From: Paenibacillus paridis
GTDB taxonomy: Bacteria; Bacillota; Bacilli; Paenibacillales; Paenibacillaceae
Length of the DNA stretch: 64,000 bases
NCBI RefSeq assembly: GCF_006345825.1
Contig: NZ_VCIX01000082.1
Coordinates: 124,001 to 188,000 of the forward strand
Direction of reading: 5' to 3'
The notes beneath the pieces were generated by a model. The model was not told where the DNA came from and did not search any database. It saw only the letters and a list, made by a program, of their open reading frames with translations. Of this stretch, positions 28,867 to 38,330 are shown in pieces (within the stretch, counting starts at the first letter, position 1; each line of letters opens with the position of its first letter). The position numbers and the translations under genes are program-made.

Positions 28867-30027
28867 TTAGTTCCCCCATTGAATTGGAATGGTCTTGCCG
28901 GATCGGTTCGATTCCAATGCTGCCGTGAATACGCGATGGCTTCCCTCCGACTCTTCCGGCGTTGCGCAGCGGAACGGCTGCGCCATGCCCTCTGTCCCGT
29001 TCGCTACCTCATCGCAAAAGGCTGCCCACATTTGAAGAATCGAATCGGAAAAGCCAAATTCAAAGATCGAGCCTGTAATCGTGCCATAAGCCGATTGGTA
29101 AGGCGCATCCATTACATGCCACGCTTGGCTTCCGCCAGGCTCATACGGCAGCCAAGCTACCTGCTTCGGATTTTTCGTCGAAAACTCGGCGGATAATTTC
29201 GTTCCCTGGATTCTAATATACCACGTATTGGCATGGCCGGGCGCAATCCGTTTCGTGGAAAGCATCATCGGAAACTGCTGCTCCTCCGTCTTTACCTCAC
29301 ATGCCAAAATCGCATTGTCCCACGTCTCGCAAGGCGACATGCCGCCTTTGCCATCTGGCCGCTCTTCCACGACCTTGCTTAGCAGCGCTCTAACATTTTG
29401 CGGCTGCCAGCCGAAGCGAAGCGGAAGATGCAGCACATGCATGCCCAAATCGCCCATACAACCATATTCGCCATTCGTTGCGATTCTCCGCTTCCAGTTA
29501 ATCGGCTTTAATGGATCAAGGTCGCTGGAATGCCAGAAACCGGCTTCCACTTCTATGATTTTGCCAAACTTGCCTTCCGTTACCCACTTGGACAGCTGAA
29601 GGGCACCCGGATAAAAAGGAAACTCCGAAGAGCAGCGCACGATGACATTCGGATGCGCTTCCATTTCCTTTCGAATGAGCGCATTCGCTTCTTGATCAAT
29701 GCCAAACGGCTTCTCTCCAAGCAGATGCTTGCCGGACCGAATGATATCGGTATACAGCTGGGCGTGCAGGTTATGAGGCACTGCGCAATAAACAGCATCC
29801 ACATCCGGGTCAGCCAAAAGCTGCTTATAGTCCTGATATGTGCGCTTAATGGTCGGCACCGCTTGTTCAAACCAAGTGGTTGCCGCAGGATTGGCATCGC
29901 ATACAGCCGTGATGACCGGAGCAAAATCAACATCCGTCAAATGGCACCAGCGCGCTGCTGCGCTGGCGAATTCTTTGCCCATTAGGCCGCAGCCAATGAC
30001 GCCGAAACGAATTTCTTTTTTAGACAT
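28867..30027 (-). CDS. Gfo/Idh/MocA-family NAD(P)-dependent oxidoreductase
   Basis: This 386-residue enzyme opens with the Rossmann motif GVIGCGLMG, followed by the catalytic Lys in LLGEKPFG and a His in GDLGMHVLHL, all typical of the family. The ATG at 30027 overlaps the aldolase gene by eight bases. Family members oxidise or reduce hydroxyls of sugars, inositols or sugar acids with NAD(P). Within the operon it may convert an entry sugar or recycle a side product. Substrate unknown. Confidence 0.92.
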   Translation of the reverse strand: MSKKEIRFGVIGCGLMGKEFASAAARWCHLTDVDFAPVITAVCDANPAATTWFEQAVPTIKRTYQDYKQLLADPDVDAVYCAVPHNLHAQLYTDIIRSGKHLLGEKPFGIDQEANALIRKEMEAHPNVIVRCSSEFPFYPGALQLSKWVTEGKFGKIIEVEAGFWHSSDLDPLKPINWKRRIATNGEYGCMGDLGMHVLHLPLRFGWQPQNVRALLSKVVEERPDGKGGMSPCETWDNAILACEVKTEEQQFPMMLSTKRIAPGHANTWYIRIQGTKLSAEFSTKNPKQVAWLPYEPGGSQAWHVMDAPYQSAYGTITGSIFEFGFSDSILQMWAAFCDEVANGTEGMAQPFRCATPEESEGSHRVFTAALESNRSGKTIPIQWGN

Positions 30028-30871
30028 GAGCCCCACCCTCTCCATTCAAAACCGCAAGTGCCGTCTCCGCGCTATCTCCTTTGTGCACAATGCCCATAAG
30101 TGCCTGCGTCATGCGCTCCGGATCGGAATGCTGAATGACATTGCGTCCATATACGATGCCTGCTGCACCCTGCTCCATTAATTTCACCGTACGGTTAACG
30201 ATCTCCTCGTCCGATGCCCGGCCGCCGCCGCGTACCAGAACGGGAATGCCGGAAGCGACCTCGATGACCCGATGATATTGTTCGATTTGATCACAAGGAT
30301 CGGCTTTGATGACATCCGCACCAAGCTCAACCGCTTGACGGACCAGCGGCATAATTTTTTGAATGTCACCGTCAACCATATAACCGCCCTTTTGCTCGTT
30401 AGGCAGCATGACAAGCGGCTCCACCATCAGAACCATGCCAAACCGCTCGCATTCGGTTTTCAGCTTTGAGATGTTTTTGACGCATTGGTAATGCAATTCC
30501 GGCTGGTTCGGGAGCATAAGCAGGTTCACACATACCGCTACCGCATCCAAGCGAACCGCATGCTCAATCGCGTGATCAACGACCTCGCTAAACAAATATT
30601 CCGGCAGCTTGGAGCCGTAAATATTCGCCGCATCCGTACGAAGCACCAGTCCTGGCTTGTGCTTGCCCGGTATATTTTGCAAATGTCTAGCTTGGCCAAG
30701 GCTAAGCTGGATACAATCCGGATTGGCCCGTACGACGGTTTCAACCGCTTCCTTCATATTCTCGATCGATGCCAGAAAAGAAAACTCGTTAAAAAAACCA
30801 TGATCAATCGCTACATCAAAACATTTGCCTTCCTCGCTGAACATCCTCTTCAACCGTGCCCGTGCTGACAT
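30020..30871 (-). CDS. Class I aldolase of the DhnA/LsrF family
   Basis: This 283-residue TIM-barrel enzyme has the Schiff-base lysine in ADVIKADP near residue 188. Phosphate-binding loops PVLVRGGGRAS and AGIVYGRNVI match the DeoC/FbaB/LsrF aldolase group; the first strand carries CFDVAIDHG. It is the first gene of the operon, with GAGGG upstream of the ATG. It would cleave the phosphorylated ketose into two C3 units or a C2/C3 pair. The family also contains a thiolase (LsrF), but kinase and isomerase partners favour an aldolase. Confidence 0.88.
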   Translation of the reverse strand: MSARARLKRMFSEEGKCFDVAIDHGFFNEFSFLASIENMKEAVETVVRANPDCIQLSLGQARHLQNIPGKHKPGLVLRTDAANIYGSKLPEYLFSEVVDHAIEHAVRLDAVAVCVNLLMLPNQPELHYQCVKNISKLKTECERFGMVLMVEPLVMLPNEQKGGYMVDGDIQKIMPLVRQAVELGADVIKADPCDQIEQYHRVIEVASGIPVLVRGGGRASDEEIVNRTVKLMEQGAAGIVYGRNVIQHSDPERMTQALMGIVHKGDSAETALAVLNGEGGAHV

Positions 30872-31023
30872 TTGGCTTCACCCTCAACTGTTGTTTTAGA
30901 ACAATAATGTTCGTTTGTAACATTATTATAGAATGAGACGGAACATATGTCTAGCAAAAGTTGTAAGGAGCTGGGAAGCAGCTTCTACGTGCAGCCGGAA
31001 TGGTTCCGTTACCGTCTGCCGTG

Positions 31024-31291
31024 TTTAGATCAATCCGGGTTAGCTTGAGCAGTTTAAGGCGGTTTGGAGCGACAGACGACGGAATAGGTCTATTTTCTAG
31101 ACCTAATTCTTCCATTCGGGCTATTTTAGCGGAAATAAGCCTGTTTTTTAGATCTATCTGGGTTAGTTTGAGGTATTTGAGGCGGTTTGGAGCTGCATAC
31201 GACAGAATAGAACTATTTTCTAGACCTAATTCCTCCATTCGGGCAATTTCAGCGGAAATATGCCTGTTTTTTAGATCTATCCGGGTTAGTT
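31024..31291. repeat. Tandem 123-bp repeat array B, with an open frame of 41-residue repeats
   Basis: TTTAGATC recurs at 31024, 31147 and 31270, exactly 123 bp apart, giving two full units and part of a third. The minus-strand frame 30951-31331 stays open and reads the unit as a 41-residue repeat (NRHISAEIARMEELGLENSS and NRLISAKIARMEELGLENRP). No convincing ribosome binding site or homology supports a protein. The surrounding gap 30872-31592 has no other gene. Confidence 0.88.
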
Positions 31292-31592
31292 TAATGTTGG
31301 TTTGGCGGTTTATTAGATAAGCGGGCTCCATAAGTCAAATTTAGCAGCAACTTCCTTATCGTTTTAGCGGTTCTCCTCTAATTGTGCAAGTACGTAAAGA
31401 TTGCTGATTCGTGCTTTTGCCATAATGCGTACTTCCTCCAATTCATAGTTCGGTTACGTGCGATGAGATTCAAAAGGTTACAACTACGTCCTTCCTTTAC
31501 CCATAATCGTATCGCATTCGCAGATGGGTATCTTTTTATCCGTTAACTTTTCTATTTTGGTATATACTCTAGATAAAAGGAGGCGTCTACGT

Positions 31593-32042
31593 ATGAAATT
31601 CAAAACTACAGTTGAGCTTGCCGGAAAGACTGCTACCGGTTTCGAGGTTCCTGCGGAAGTTGTCGAGAGCCTCGGTTCGGGTAAGAAGCCTGCCGTAACG
31701 CTTACGATCCGTGACTTTTCTTACCGCAGCACCGTCGCTTCTATGGGCGGGCGATTTATGATTCCCCTTAGCGCAGAAAATCGCAATGGCGCAGGCGTCG
31801 CAGCCGGTGACGAGATTGAGGTTAACATTGCGCTCGATGCTGAACCCCGCGAATTGGTCGTACCTGACGACTTATTGGCTGCGCTTGAAGCCGAGGCTGC
31901 CGCCAAAACCTACTTTAATCATTTGTCTTACAGCAATAAGCGGCGCATCGTGCTCAACATCGAGGGGGCTAAAACCGCTGAAACCCGCCAGCGGCGCGTG
32001 GAGAAAGCAATCGTCTCGCTAAAAGAAGATCGCATGCCTTAG
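31593..32042 (+). CDS. YdeI/OmpD-associated family protein with DUF1905 domain
   Basis: This 149-residue cytoplasmic protein has ATG at 31593 after AGGAGG. Residues 1-95 form a DUF1905 beta-barrel-like domain (MKFKTTVELAGKTATGFEVP, GDEIEVNIALDAEPRELVVP). The rest is a YdeI/OmdA helical domain (YSNKRRIVLNIEGAKTAETR, RRVEKAIVSL). The combination is common in Bacillota. A role in stress or antimicrobial-peptide tolerance has been suggested for the family, but function is not established. Confidence 0.88.
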   Translation: MKFKTTVELAGKTATGFEVPAEVVESLGSGKKPAVTLTIRDFSYRSTVASMGGRFMIPLSAENRNGAGVAAGDEIEVNIALDAEPRELVVPDDLLAALEAEAAAKTYFNHLSYSNKRRIVLNIEGAKTAETRQRRVEKAIVSLKEDRMP

Positions 32043-32096
32043 GCAGCCTAGCCATCTCTTCCCATTGTGCTTTGTTAACCTAGCCATGCTCATACC

Positions 32097-32127
32097 AAAA
32101 AGGCCAACCACACATCGCTGGTTGACC
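32097..32127 (-). terminator. Probable terminator for DUF805 gene
   Basis: GGCCAACCA pairs with TGGTTGACC (one mismatch) around an eight-base loop. On the minus strand it is followed by five U residues. It lies 88 bases past the stop at 32215. Confidence 0.6.
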
Positions 32128-32152
32128 CTCTAACATGCAAGAGCTCTCCCTG

Positions 32153-32172
32153 AGGTCGCTTTGACCTTTTTT
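32153..32172 (+). terminator. Short terminator candidate for the YdeI-family gene
   Basis: AGGTC pairs with GACCT around GCTTT, followed by TTTTT on the plus strand. The stem is only five pairs, so this is a weak candidate. Confidence 0.4.
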
Positions 32173-32214
32173 GGGACAGCCCTTGCATGATTTTTATTGC
32201 CTCGTGCGCATCGC

Positions 32215-32559
32215 TTAAAATACCTTTGGATTTGGGCCGTATTGATTATTGTCCTCGCTGTCTTGGCAGAAAAATACAAGGAGAATAATCGCCCCGATAA
32301 AAGGAATAAAACCAATCAATAACCACAAACCGCTTCTTCCCGTGTCATGAAGCCTGCGCACCCCTACAGCTAAAGAAGGCAGCAAAATAAACAAAGAATA
32401 AAGCCCCGATAAAGCGGGTGCTATGCCAACAATCGATTCGAGTATGGCCAGCACGATAGAAGCAAGGATGTTAAAAAGGATAAACATCCAATATTCTGTA
32501 CGCCTTGCTCTTCCCGAAAACTCTACGTAGTTTTTAATAACCTTCAAATACCATTCCAA
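32215..32559 (-). CDS. DUF805 family membrane protein
   Basis: This 114-residue inner-membrane protein begins at a TTG at 32559, nine bases after a GGGGGG run; the longer frame to 32595 has no site. It carries the family pattern FSGRARRTEYWMFILFN, then three hydrophobic helices and the motif GVRRLHDTGRSGLWLL, ending in a polar tail with QYGPNP. DUF805 (YhaH-like) proteins are widespread and uncharacterised. No partner gene is evident. Confidence 0.92.
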   Translation of the reverse strand: MEWYLKVIKNYVEFSGRARRTEYWMFILFNILASIVLAILESIVGIAPALSGLYSLFILLPSLAVGVRRLHDTGRSGLWLLIGFIPFIGAIILLVFFCQDSEDNNQYGPNPKVF

Positions 32560-32715
32560 TTTTTGATTCCCCCCATTCGTGAATTGATCTTGCAAAGGAA
32601 TTCAACAACCCCCTATCTATATTCGTTATCGTCCAAAATATGATCCTTTTCATATCGATTACAGAAAAAATAAAATTATCCAATTAACCCAATTCATCCA
32701 TTTTCCCCATAATAA

Positions 32716-32755
32716 TAAAAAAAACGATCCCGCGAAAATTCGCTAAGGACCGTTT
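32716..32755 (-). terminator. Terminator of the FusB-type gene
   Basis: On the minus strand AACGGTCC pairs imperfectly with GGATCGTT around GCGAATTTTCGC. A run of eight U residues follows. It lies 44 bases past the stop at 32799. Confidence 0.75.
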
Positions 32756-32798
32756 CTCATCCTAAGTTCCTGTTTAAGGATATAGAAATTTCATCACA

Positions 32799-33452
32799 CT
32801 AACCAATAACGACATGAATAAATCGTTCTAAAGAAGCAACATCGGCAATGTTCTTGTTGCAATCATGTCCGTTCATGCACAAATAATTGCCAATTGCTTT
32901 ATAATAGTCGGACGAGGCTTTTGCCGGCTTAGTCTTCGATACGGCAGAATACAAAACAAGCTCCTCAAACCTGTTGCAAACAAAACAGTAGCTTTTCTTG
33001 TTCGTTGGCGTATATCTGCCTTCGATGCCAAGAAACTGTCCGTTCTGATGATAGACCATAAACAATTTATTAGTGGATATATCCATCCAGCTTAGATAAG
33101 TTACAAAACGAAAATCAATATTCACCAAATCAGGCAGCTTGAGCTTCTTGTTTTTCGGAAAGAGCTTCTGAATTTGCTTCACGGTTATTTGCGGAAACCC
33201 AACCAAATAGAGCTCCAAATCTTTCACGTACTTCTGAAAGTCTTCCGTGGTCTTCAAGGCTGTAAACCGACCAAGCATTTCTTTCTGAGCCTCTGTGGCA
33301 GCTGGGAACAATTCCAGTATTTTAGCCTCGGCTCCGTCTCGAACAGACTCCAAAATTTTCGGATCCGGGTTCGTTCTAAGTGCATGCTGGAAGATTCCCA
33401 CTTGTTTCTTGATAAAATTATATTCATGGTTTCTAATAAATGCTTCAAACAT
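32799..33452 (-). CDS. FusB/FusC-family elongation factor G-binding protein
   Basis: This 217-residue protein has an N-terminal helical bundle (MFEAFIRNHEYNFIKKQV). Its C-terminal treble-clef zinc finger shows the cysteines CFVCNR and, 40 residues on, CMNGHDCN. This matches FusB-type proteins, which bind EF-G and free stalled EF-G from ribosomes, giving fusidic acid resistance. Chromosomal homologues occur in many Bacillota and may serve translation recovery. AAGGGG lies before the ATG, and a terminator follows. The family call is firm; actual resistance is untested. Confidence 0.9.
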   Translation of the reverse strand: MFEAFIRNHEYNFIKKQVGIFQHALRTNPDPKILESVRDGAEAKILELFPAATEAQKEMLGRFTALKTTEDFQKYVKDLELYLVGFPQITVKQIQKLFPKNKKLKLPDLVNIDFRFVTYLSWMDISTNKLFMVYHQNGQFLGIEGRYTPTNKKSYCFVCNRFEELVLYSAVSKTKPAKASSDYYKAIGNYLCMNGHDCNKNIADVASLERFIHVVIG

Positions 33453-33796
33453 TGAAGTTCAGCCCCTTAATCTTATTGTAAGATAAATAAGGTGCAAAGC
33501 CATATATTAGAAACGATAAGTGCTCATTTAGGCGATGTTAGTCCTACCTGTCCGCCCATGCAAAGTATCGCCTCCATAACAGGCTTTGCATGAGTATTAC
33601 CAATCCAGCAATCTCTGATTGCCATGACGACCTACCCCCTTGCGTTTGCGATAGCTCTATTATAATCAACATGGCCCGTGTTCTCAACCCTGCGAGCCAT
33701 GGAATTAACCGCCTATAGGTGAGGAAGAATAGGTACGCATGGAAATAAAAGCATACATAAAAACAGTACTATCACACATCAGAAAGCAGGTAGCCA
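33453..33796. other. Intergenic region upstream of the antiporter gene, with one stem-loop
   Basis: No gene is seen. CATGCAAAG (33557) and CTTTGCATG (33584) form a perfect nine-base-pair inverted repeat with inner CCT/AGG pairing. TATAAT at 33661-33666 could be the -10 box of the antiporter promoter, but no good -35 accompanies it. Confidence 0.5.
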
Positions 33797-35845
33797 ATGG
33801 AGTTTTTAATTTCCTTTTTAGCGTTAATTGCCGTCATTGTTATGGCCACCGTACTCAATAAAAAATACCCTAAAATACCGTTAGCGCTGTTTCAAATTGG
33901 TTTGGGCGCACTCGTATCCTGGCTTCCGCTGCATGTTTCCCTTGAATTTGAGCCTGAGGTATTTATGATTTGCCTGATCGCTCCTCTGCTATTCGGGGAT
34001 GCCCGCGTCATCTCGCGCAAAGAGCTATGGGCTTACAAAAGACCGATTTTACTGCTCGCCATAGGACTCGTCATCATTACCGTAATCGGACTTGGGTACT
34101 TTATTCATTTATTGCTTCCCTCGCTTCCTCTTGCTGCGGCCTTCGCGCTTGCCGCTGTATTATCCCCTACGGATGCGGTCGCAGTTAAATCCATTACGAA
34201 AGGGCTTTCGTTGCCAAAAGGCTTGATGGCCATTTTAGAAGGAGAATCCTTGCTTAATGATGCGGCAGGCATCGTCTCCTTTAAGGTCGCTTTGGCTGTC
34301 GTATTAACGAGCGTCTTTTCCGTTCAATCGGCGGCATTGAATTTTGCGTTTGTATCGATTGGCGGTTTTTTTGCCGGGCTTGTGCTGGGCTTCCTCTTTG
34401 TAAAGCTAAGACTAACGCTTCGGCAGCGCGGATTTGAAGAGGTTAACTCTCTGGTCGCCATTCAGCTGGTTACTCCCTTCATCATCTACATCATTGCGGA
34501 GGAGCTGTCCGTATCCGGCATCCTGGCTGTTGTCGCCGCAGGAATTATCCATGGCATCGAGAGGGACCGGCTGCAGCAGACATCGACGAAAATCCAACTC
34601 ACCTCCATAACGACGTGGTCTGTGCTGGGCTATATTTTAAACGGCTTCGTCTTTGTTCTGCTTGGCTTTCTGCTGCCCGAGGTGCTGCAGGGATTAATCG
34701 AAAGCAAAGAAATCACCATCGGCAAAGCACTCGGACTAACCTTTACTATCGCAGTGTGCCTCTTTCTCATTCGTTACTTATGGATCTTTTTGCTTCATCG
34801 GAACTTTGCCGCACGCGAAACGGATTCCCGAGGAAAAAGGCTGAAGCCTAAGCTAGGCTCGAGGGGCGGCTACGCTTTTTTGGCAGCGACCTGCGGCATT
34901 CATGGAACGATTACGCTGGCTACCGCATTGTCCGTTCCATTTGAAATCTCGGAGGGCACTCCGTTCCCGCTTCGCAACACTTTTTTATTTATAGCCTCTG
35001 GCGTCATTCTGATCAGCTTGGTGTTTGCAACGGTTGTACTGCCCTTTATCAGCAGAAATCCGGAGGAGCAGGATGCTGAGGAAATGCCCCTAACGGCAGA
35101 AGCTGCCCATAAGCTCATTATTAAAAAAACGATTCATCACCTGAAGGCCGAATACTCGCCCAATCAGCCTGGAGCCACGGCCAAAGTTATTGCCGATTTG
35201 GAAGAACAGCTGCGCTATATCAAAACAGGCAAGGCACTTCAATATTCCAGCTCTAAAATAAAAGAATTTCAGCAAATCGGACGCGAGGCCGAGCTGGACA
35301 AGCTGAATCAAATGATTGAAGAGGGGCTATTGTCTCCGCAATTGAAGGTACTATTCCCTCTCTTCCATCAGCCGCAGGAGCTGTTTACGCTTCGCTCTAT
35401 TTTCAGAAAGCTGTGGTATAACTTCAAAATGTACTGGATCAAGCGCAATCTAAAGCGGCTCGATAAGGTGGACCCTTCGTCCGATTTATACAAAAAAGCG
35501 AAAAAAGCGAAGGATTTAATCGTGGAGTTAAAAAGCGTGGAGGACAAGCTGCAGCAAGCTGCCGTAGAAGAAATCCGAAGCCAGGCAACAGAGGATGACC
35601 GATTCGAAGCGATGCTCGTGATTCGCCATTACAGCCGCAGAGTCGAGCAAGCCAAAGCGAGCAAAATCGATAGCGAGAAGTTCCAGCATGAGGTCAAGGG
35701 CATTCAACTGCGGAGCATTCAAGTCAAGCGCGACCAGATTCAGGAGCTGGAGGAGACGAAACAAATCTCTTCCGAAATGGTTTTTGAGCTGCTGCAGACG
35801 ATCAACTATGACGAAATGCTGCTGCTGGATAACAGTGAGGAATAG
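33797..35845 (+). CDS. CPA1-family Na+/H+ antiporter (NhaP type)
   Basis: This 682-residue protein has about twelve membrane segments in its first 420 residues. The ion-binding signature is visible as AAVLSPTDAVAVKSI and EGESLLNDAAGIVSF, both diagnostic of the CPA1 family. A soluble C-terminal domain of about 260 residues, rich in charged helices (AKKAKDLIVELKSVEDKLQQ), probably regulates transport. The protein exchanges Na+ or K+ for H+ across the cytoplasmic membrane for pH and salt homeostasis. It stands alone with its own terminator. Confidence 0.95.
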   Translation: MEFLISFLALIAVIVMATVLNKKYPKIPLALFQIGLGALVSWLPLHVSLEFEPEVFMICLIAPLLFGDARVISRKELWAYKRPILLLAIGLVIITVIGLGYFIHLLLPSLPLAAAFALAAVLSPTDAVAVKSITKGLSLPKGLMAILEGESLLNDAAGIVSFKVALAVVLTSVFSVQSAALNFAFVSIGGFFAGLVLGFLFVKLRLTLRQRGFEEVNSLVAIQLVTPFIIYIIAEELSVSGILAVVAAGIIHGIERDRLQQTSTKIQLTSITTWSVLGYILNGFVFVLLGFLLPEVLQGLIESKEITIGKALGLTFTIAVCLFLIRYLWIFLLHRNFAARETDSRGKRLKPKLGSRGGYAFLAATCGIHGTITLATALSVPFEISEGTPFPLRNTFLFIASGVILISLVFATVVLPFISRNPEEQDAEEMPLTAEAAHKLIIKKTIHHLKAEYSPNQPGATAKVIADLEEQLRYIKTGKALQYSSSKIKEFQQIGREAELDKLNQMIEEGLLSPQLKVLFPLFHQPQELFTLRSIFRKLWYNFKMYWIKRNLKRLDKVDPSSDLYKKAKKAKDLIVELKSVEDKLQQAAVEEIRSQATEDDRFEAMLVIRHYSRRVEQAKASKIDSEKFQHEVKGIQLRSIQVKRDQIQELEETKQISSEMVFELLQTINYDEMLLLDNSEE

Positions 35846-35853
35846 CAAGGAAC

Positions 35854-35896
35854 GCAAAGAGGTTCTGAGAGTATTTTCTCGGAACCTCTTTGTTTG
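35854..35896 (+). terminator. Terminator after the antiporter gene
   Basis: CAAAGAGGTTC pairs with GAACCTCTTTG, extended by GAGA/TCTC around a short loop. The stem is followed by TTTGGGG. It begins nine bases past the stop. Confidence 0.85.
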
Positions 35897-35911
35897 GGGT
35901 TATGGGACGCC

Positions 35912-36771
35912 TTAATTTTTTACAACCGGAATCCAAATCTCGCAGCGGTAGTCCTCCGCTGTTGTATCGCCTTCAGGATAAAGCTCCATTTCAGCCGTCC
36001 CCGCATGCTCATAGCCGGTAGCCGGGAACCACTCCTGATAAATTCGCTCGAAAACGTTTTGAATCGCTCCCGGCATTGGACCGATCGATGTGAAGATTGC
36101 CCAGGTGGAGGCCGGAATAACCGTTTGATCAAAGGTTTCCGTACCGGATGCGGCGTCAGATTCGCCAGCAATCCAATAATCGAATTCATTTCCGCCAGGC
36201 TGCATATTCGCTATAATGCCCAGCAAATCCCCCTCGGCAGCAATGGCTCCAAGCTTAGCGATGGTCCCATCTTGATGAGCTTGCTGCCAGAGCTTTGGAA
36301 TCTCTCTCATTTGTTGATTATCCTCACAGCTTAACCGAAACGATTTGCCTACAACTGTAAATGCCTCTTTTTCAAAATACGATAATCCATATCCTTATCT
36401 CCCTTCAATGATAACTGGAATGCAATGCGGGGGAAGGCTTTCAGGCTGTTGCCGGGATGACGTGCCTCCGAAGGCGAAATGCCATGTATTTTACGAAAAG
36501 CCTTAGCAAAGGATTCCGGTGAGTCATAGCCGTATTTCAAGGCAACATCGATGACTTTGGCAGGCGACATCGCGAGCTCCTGAGCGGCCAATGTGAGCTT
36601 GCGCTTGCGCATATACTCCGCTACAGTCATGCCGGTCAGCATATGGAACATCCGTTGGAAATGAAACGGAGACGCACATGCCGCTTTGGCGATTTCCTCG
36701 ATACTCAGAGGCTCCTCCATCTTCTTCTCCATCAAATCGATTGCCTCTTTCATTCTGAGCAACCATTCCAT
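35912..36771 (-). pseudogene. AraC-type regulator with GyrI-like effector domain, frameshifted
   Basis: The N-terminal part (ATG at 36771, GGGAGG upstream) carries the AraC helix-turn-helix (ACASPFHFQRMFHMLTG, YGYDSPESFAKAFRKIHGI). It runs into MDYRILKK and then a stop shortly after. The next frame continues exactly where the family should: EAFTVVGKSFRLSCEDNQQ, then MREIPKLWQQ and a GyrI-like ligand-binding domain ending EIWIPVVKN. Adding one base to the T5 run at 36368-36372 (A5 on the coding strand) joins them into a normal regulator of about 286 residues. It is either a true inactivating frameshift or a homopolymer sequencing error. Confidence 0.88.
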
Positions 36772-36911
36772 CCGCATCACCTCCCTTTGTTATCCATCCT
36801 ATCACTGGCAGATTAGAGTTTCCTGTCATTGCGTGCTTTTTGCAAACAGGTTCGATCACATGCTCTAAGGTTTTCTAAATCATAGCACATTTATTGCGCA
36901 AATCATTATAC

Positions 36912-38135
36912 CTACAGAAGCCCAAGCAGCATGCCCCCCGCAGCTCCAGCAACAACAATGATCCAAGGCGGTAGCTTCCAAAAAACAAGCATCACAAACA
37001 AGGCGGCTGCCAGCGCAAAATCCAGCGCATCCAAGATCGCGGTCGTCCAAAGCGGATCATAAAGAGCCGCTAACAAAAGACCAACGACAGCTGCATTTAC
37101 GCCAGCCAGCGCTCCCTGCACGTTATGATTATTTCTTAGCCCGTTCCAAAAGGGGAGCGCACCGGCAACAAGCAGAAACGCCGGCAAAAAAATGCCGAGC
37201 GTGGCAACTATGGCCCCGCCAATACCGCCTGCCATAGCGCCAAGGTAACTGGCAAAGGTGAACAGCGGACCCGGAACCGCTTGGGCTGCTCCGTAACCTG
37301 CCAAGAAATCCGCTTGGCTTACGAATCCCGTTGGCACCAATTCCCGCTCCAGAAGCGGAAGCACGACATGCCCTCCCCCGAAAACCAAAGCGCCGGATCG
37401 GTAAAAGCTGTCAAACATCGCCAGCCACCCTCCTTCTCCTGAACGCGTTAGCAGCGGAAGCCCAATGAGCAGCAGCACAAACAAAATCAGGCAGCAGGCG
37501 GCTAACGTTCGGCTAACCGGAATCGGCAGCTCGGGGGTCCGTTCGGCAGCTTTCTTCCGGTATAGCCACAGCCCCAGCAAACCAGCGGCAAGGATGACTA
37601 GCACCTGACTATAGGCGTTTTGCCAGAATAGCGTTACCGCTGCGGCCAGCACAGCCATCGTTGCTCTGCTCCGATCAGGCGTCAGCTTCTGTCCCATTCC
37701 CAAAATCGCATGCGCTACTATCGCTACCGCGACGATCTTCAGCCCATGAATCCAGCCTGTGCTCGCGATATCGAAGCCTTGGAGTAGGAAGGCGAACGCA
37801 ACTAAGGCCAAAACGGACGGCAGCGTAAAGCCTAACCATGCGACAATGCCCCCAAGCCAGCCAGCTCTCATAAGGCCAATCCCAATGCCAACCTGGCTGC
37901 TCGCAGGTCCCGGAAGAAATTGACACAGGGCGACAAGATCGGCGTAGCTGCGTTCATCCATCCATTTTCGGCGGCGTATGTATTCATTATGAAAATAAGC
38001 AAGATGGGCAATCGGCCCTCCAAAGGAAGTGAGACCCAGCTTTGCAGATACGAACAGCACCTCCAGAAGAGCGGCAAGCTTTCCCTTTGGAGTGGGTTTC
38101 GTTGGCGAATGCACTGTAGGAATGGTCGGATGCAT
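36912..38135 (-). CDS. chrA: Chromate transporter ChrA (CHR family)
   Basis: This two-domain membrane protein of 407 residues has about ten to twelve hydrophobic segments. The first half has LGLTSFGGPIAHLAYFHNEY and LVALCQFLPGPASSQVGI; the second has GALVFGGGHVVLPLLERELV and YGAAQAVPGPLFTFASYLG. Both match the paired CHR signatures. The ATG at 38135 follows AAAAAGGAG (12-base gap); an ATG at 38165 lacks a site. CHR proteins export chromate with the proton gradient, although many have other substrates. The gene stands alone; no chromate regulator (ChrB) is nearby. Confidence 0.93.
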   Translation of the reverse strand: MHPTIPTVHSPTKPTPKGKLAALLEVLFVSAKLGLTSFGGPIAHLAYFHNEYIRRRKWMDERSYADLVALCQFLPGPASSQVGIGIGLMRAGWLGGIVAWLGFTLPSVLALVAFAFLLQGFDIASTGWIHGLKIVAVAIVAHAILGMGQKLTPDRSRATMAVLAAAVTLFWQNAYSQVLVILAAGLLGLWLYRKKAAERTPELPIPVSRTLAACCLILFVLLLIGLPLLTRSGEGGWLAMFDSFYRSGALVFGGGHVVLPLLERELVPTGFVSQADFLAGYGAAQAVPGPLFTFASYLGAMAGGIGGAIVATLGIFLPAFLLVAGALPFWNGLRNNHNVQGALAGVNAAVVGLLLAALYDPLWTTAILDALDFALAAALFVMLVFWKLPPWIIVVAGAAGGMLLGLL

Positions 38136-38330
38136 AGGTGCGGTTGTCTCCTTTTTATCAAACATTTCAAATCTTATTTAACCATTTATAGGCCCGCTTA
38201 AGTGTTGGATAGCCCAAGTTGACTCTATTCTAGGCATGAGAGCCTCCTTTTTTCTATGCTTTTACGATAATTTTATATTAAATGCTCTGATGTTCAGCAC
38301 GTTATCATTCTTATTTATTGGTTCCCAAAC

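Noticed and set aside
30951..31331. 126-residue minus-strand frame over the second 123-bp array
   Set aside because: It is explained by the repeat unit being a multiple of three; no ribosome binding site or domain supports a protein. It is kept as a repeat finding rather than a gene.
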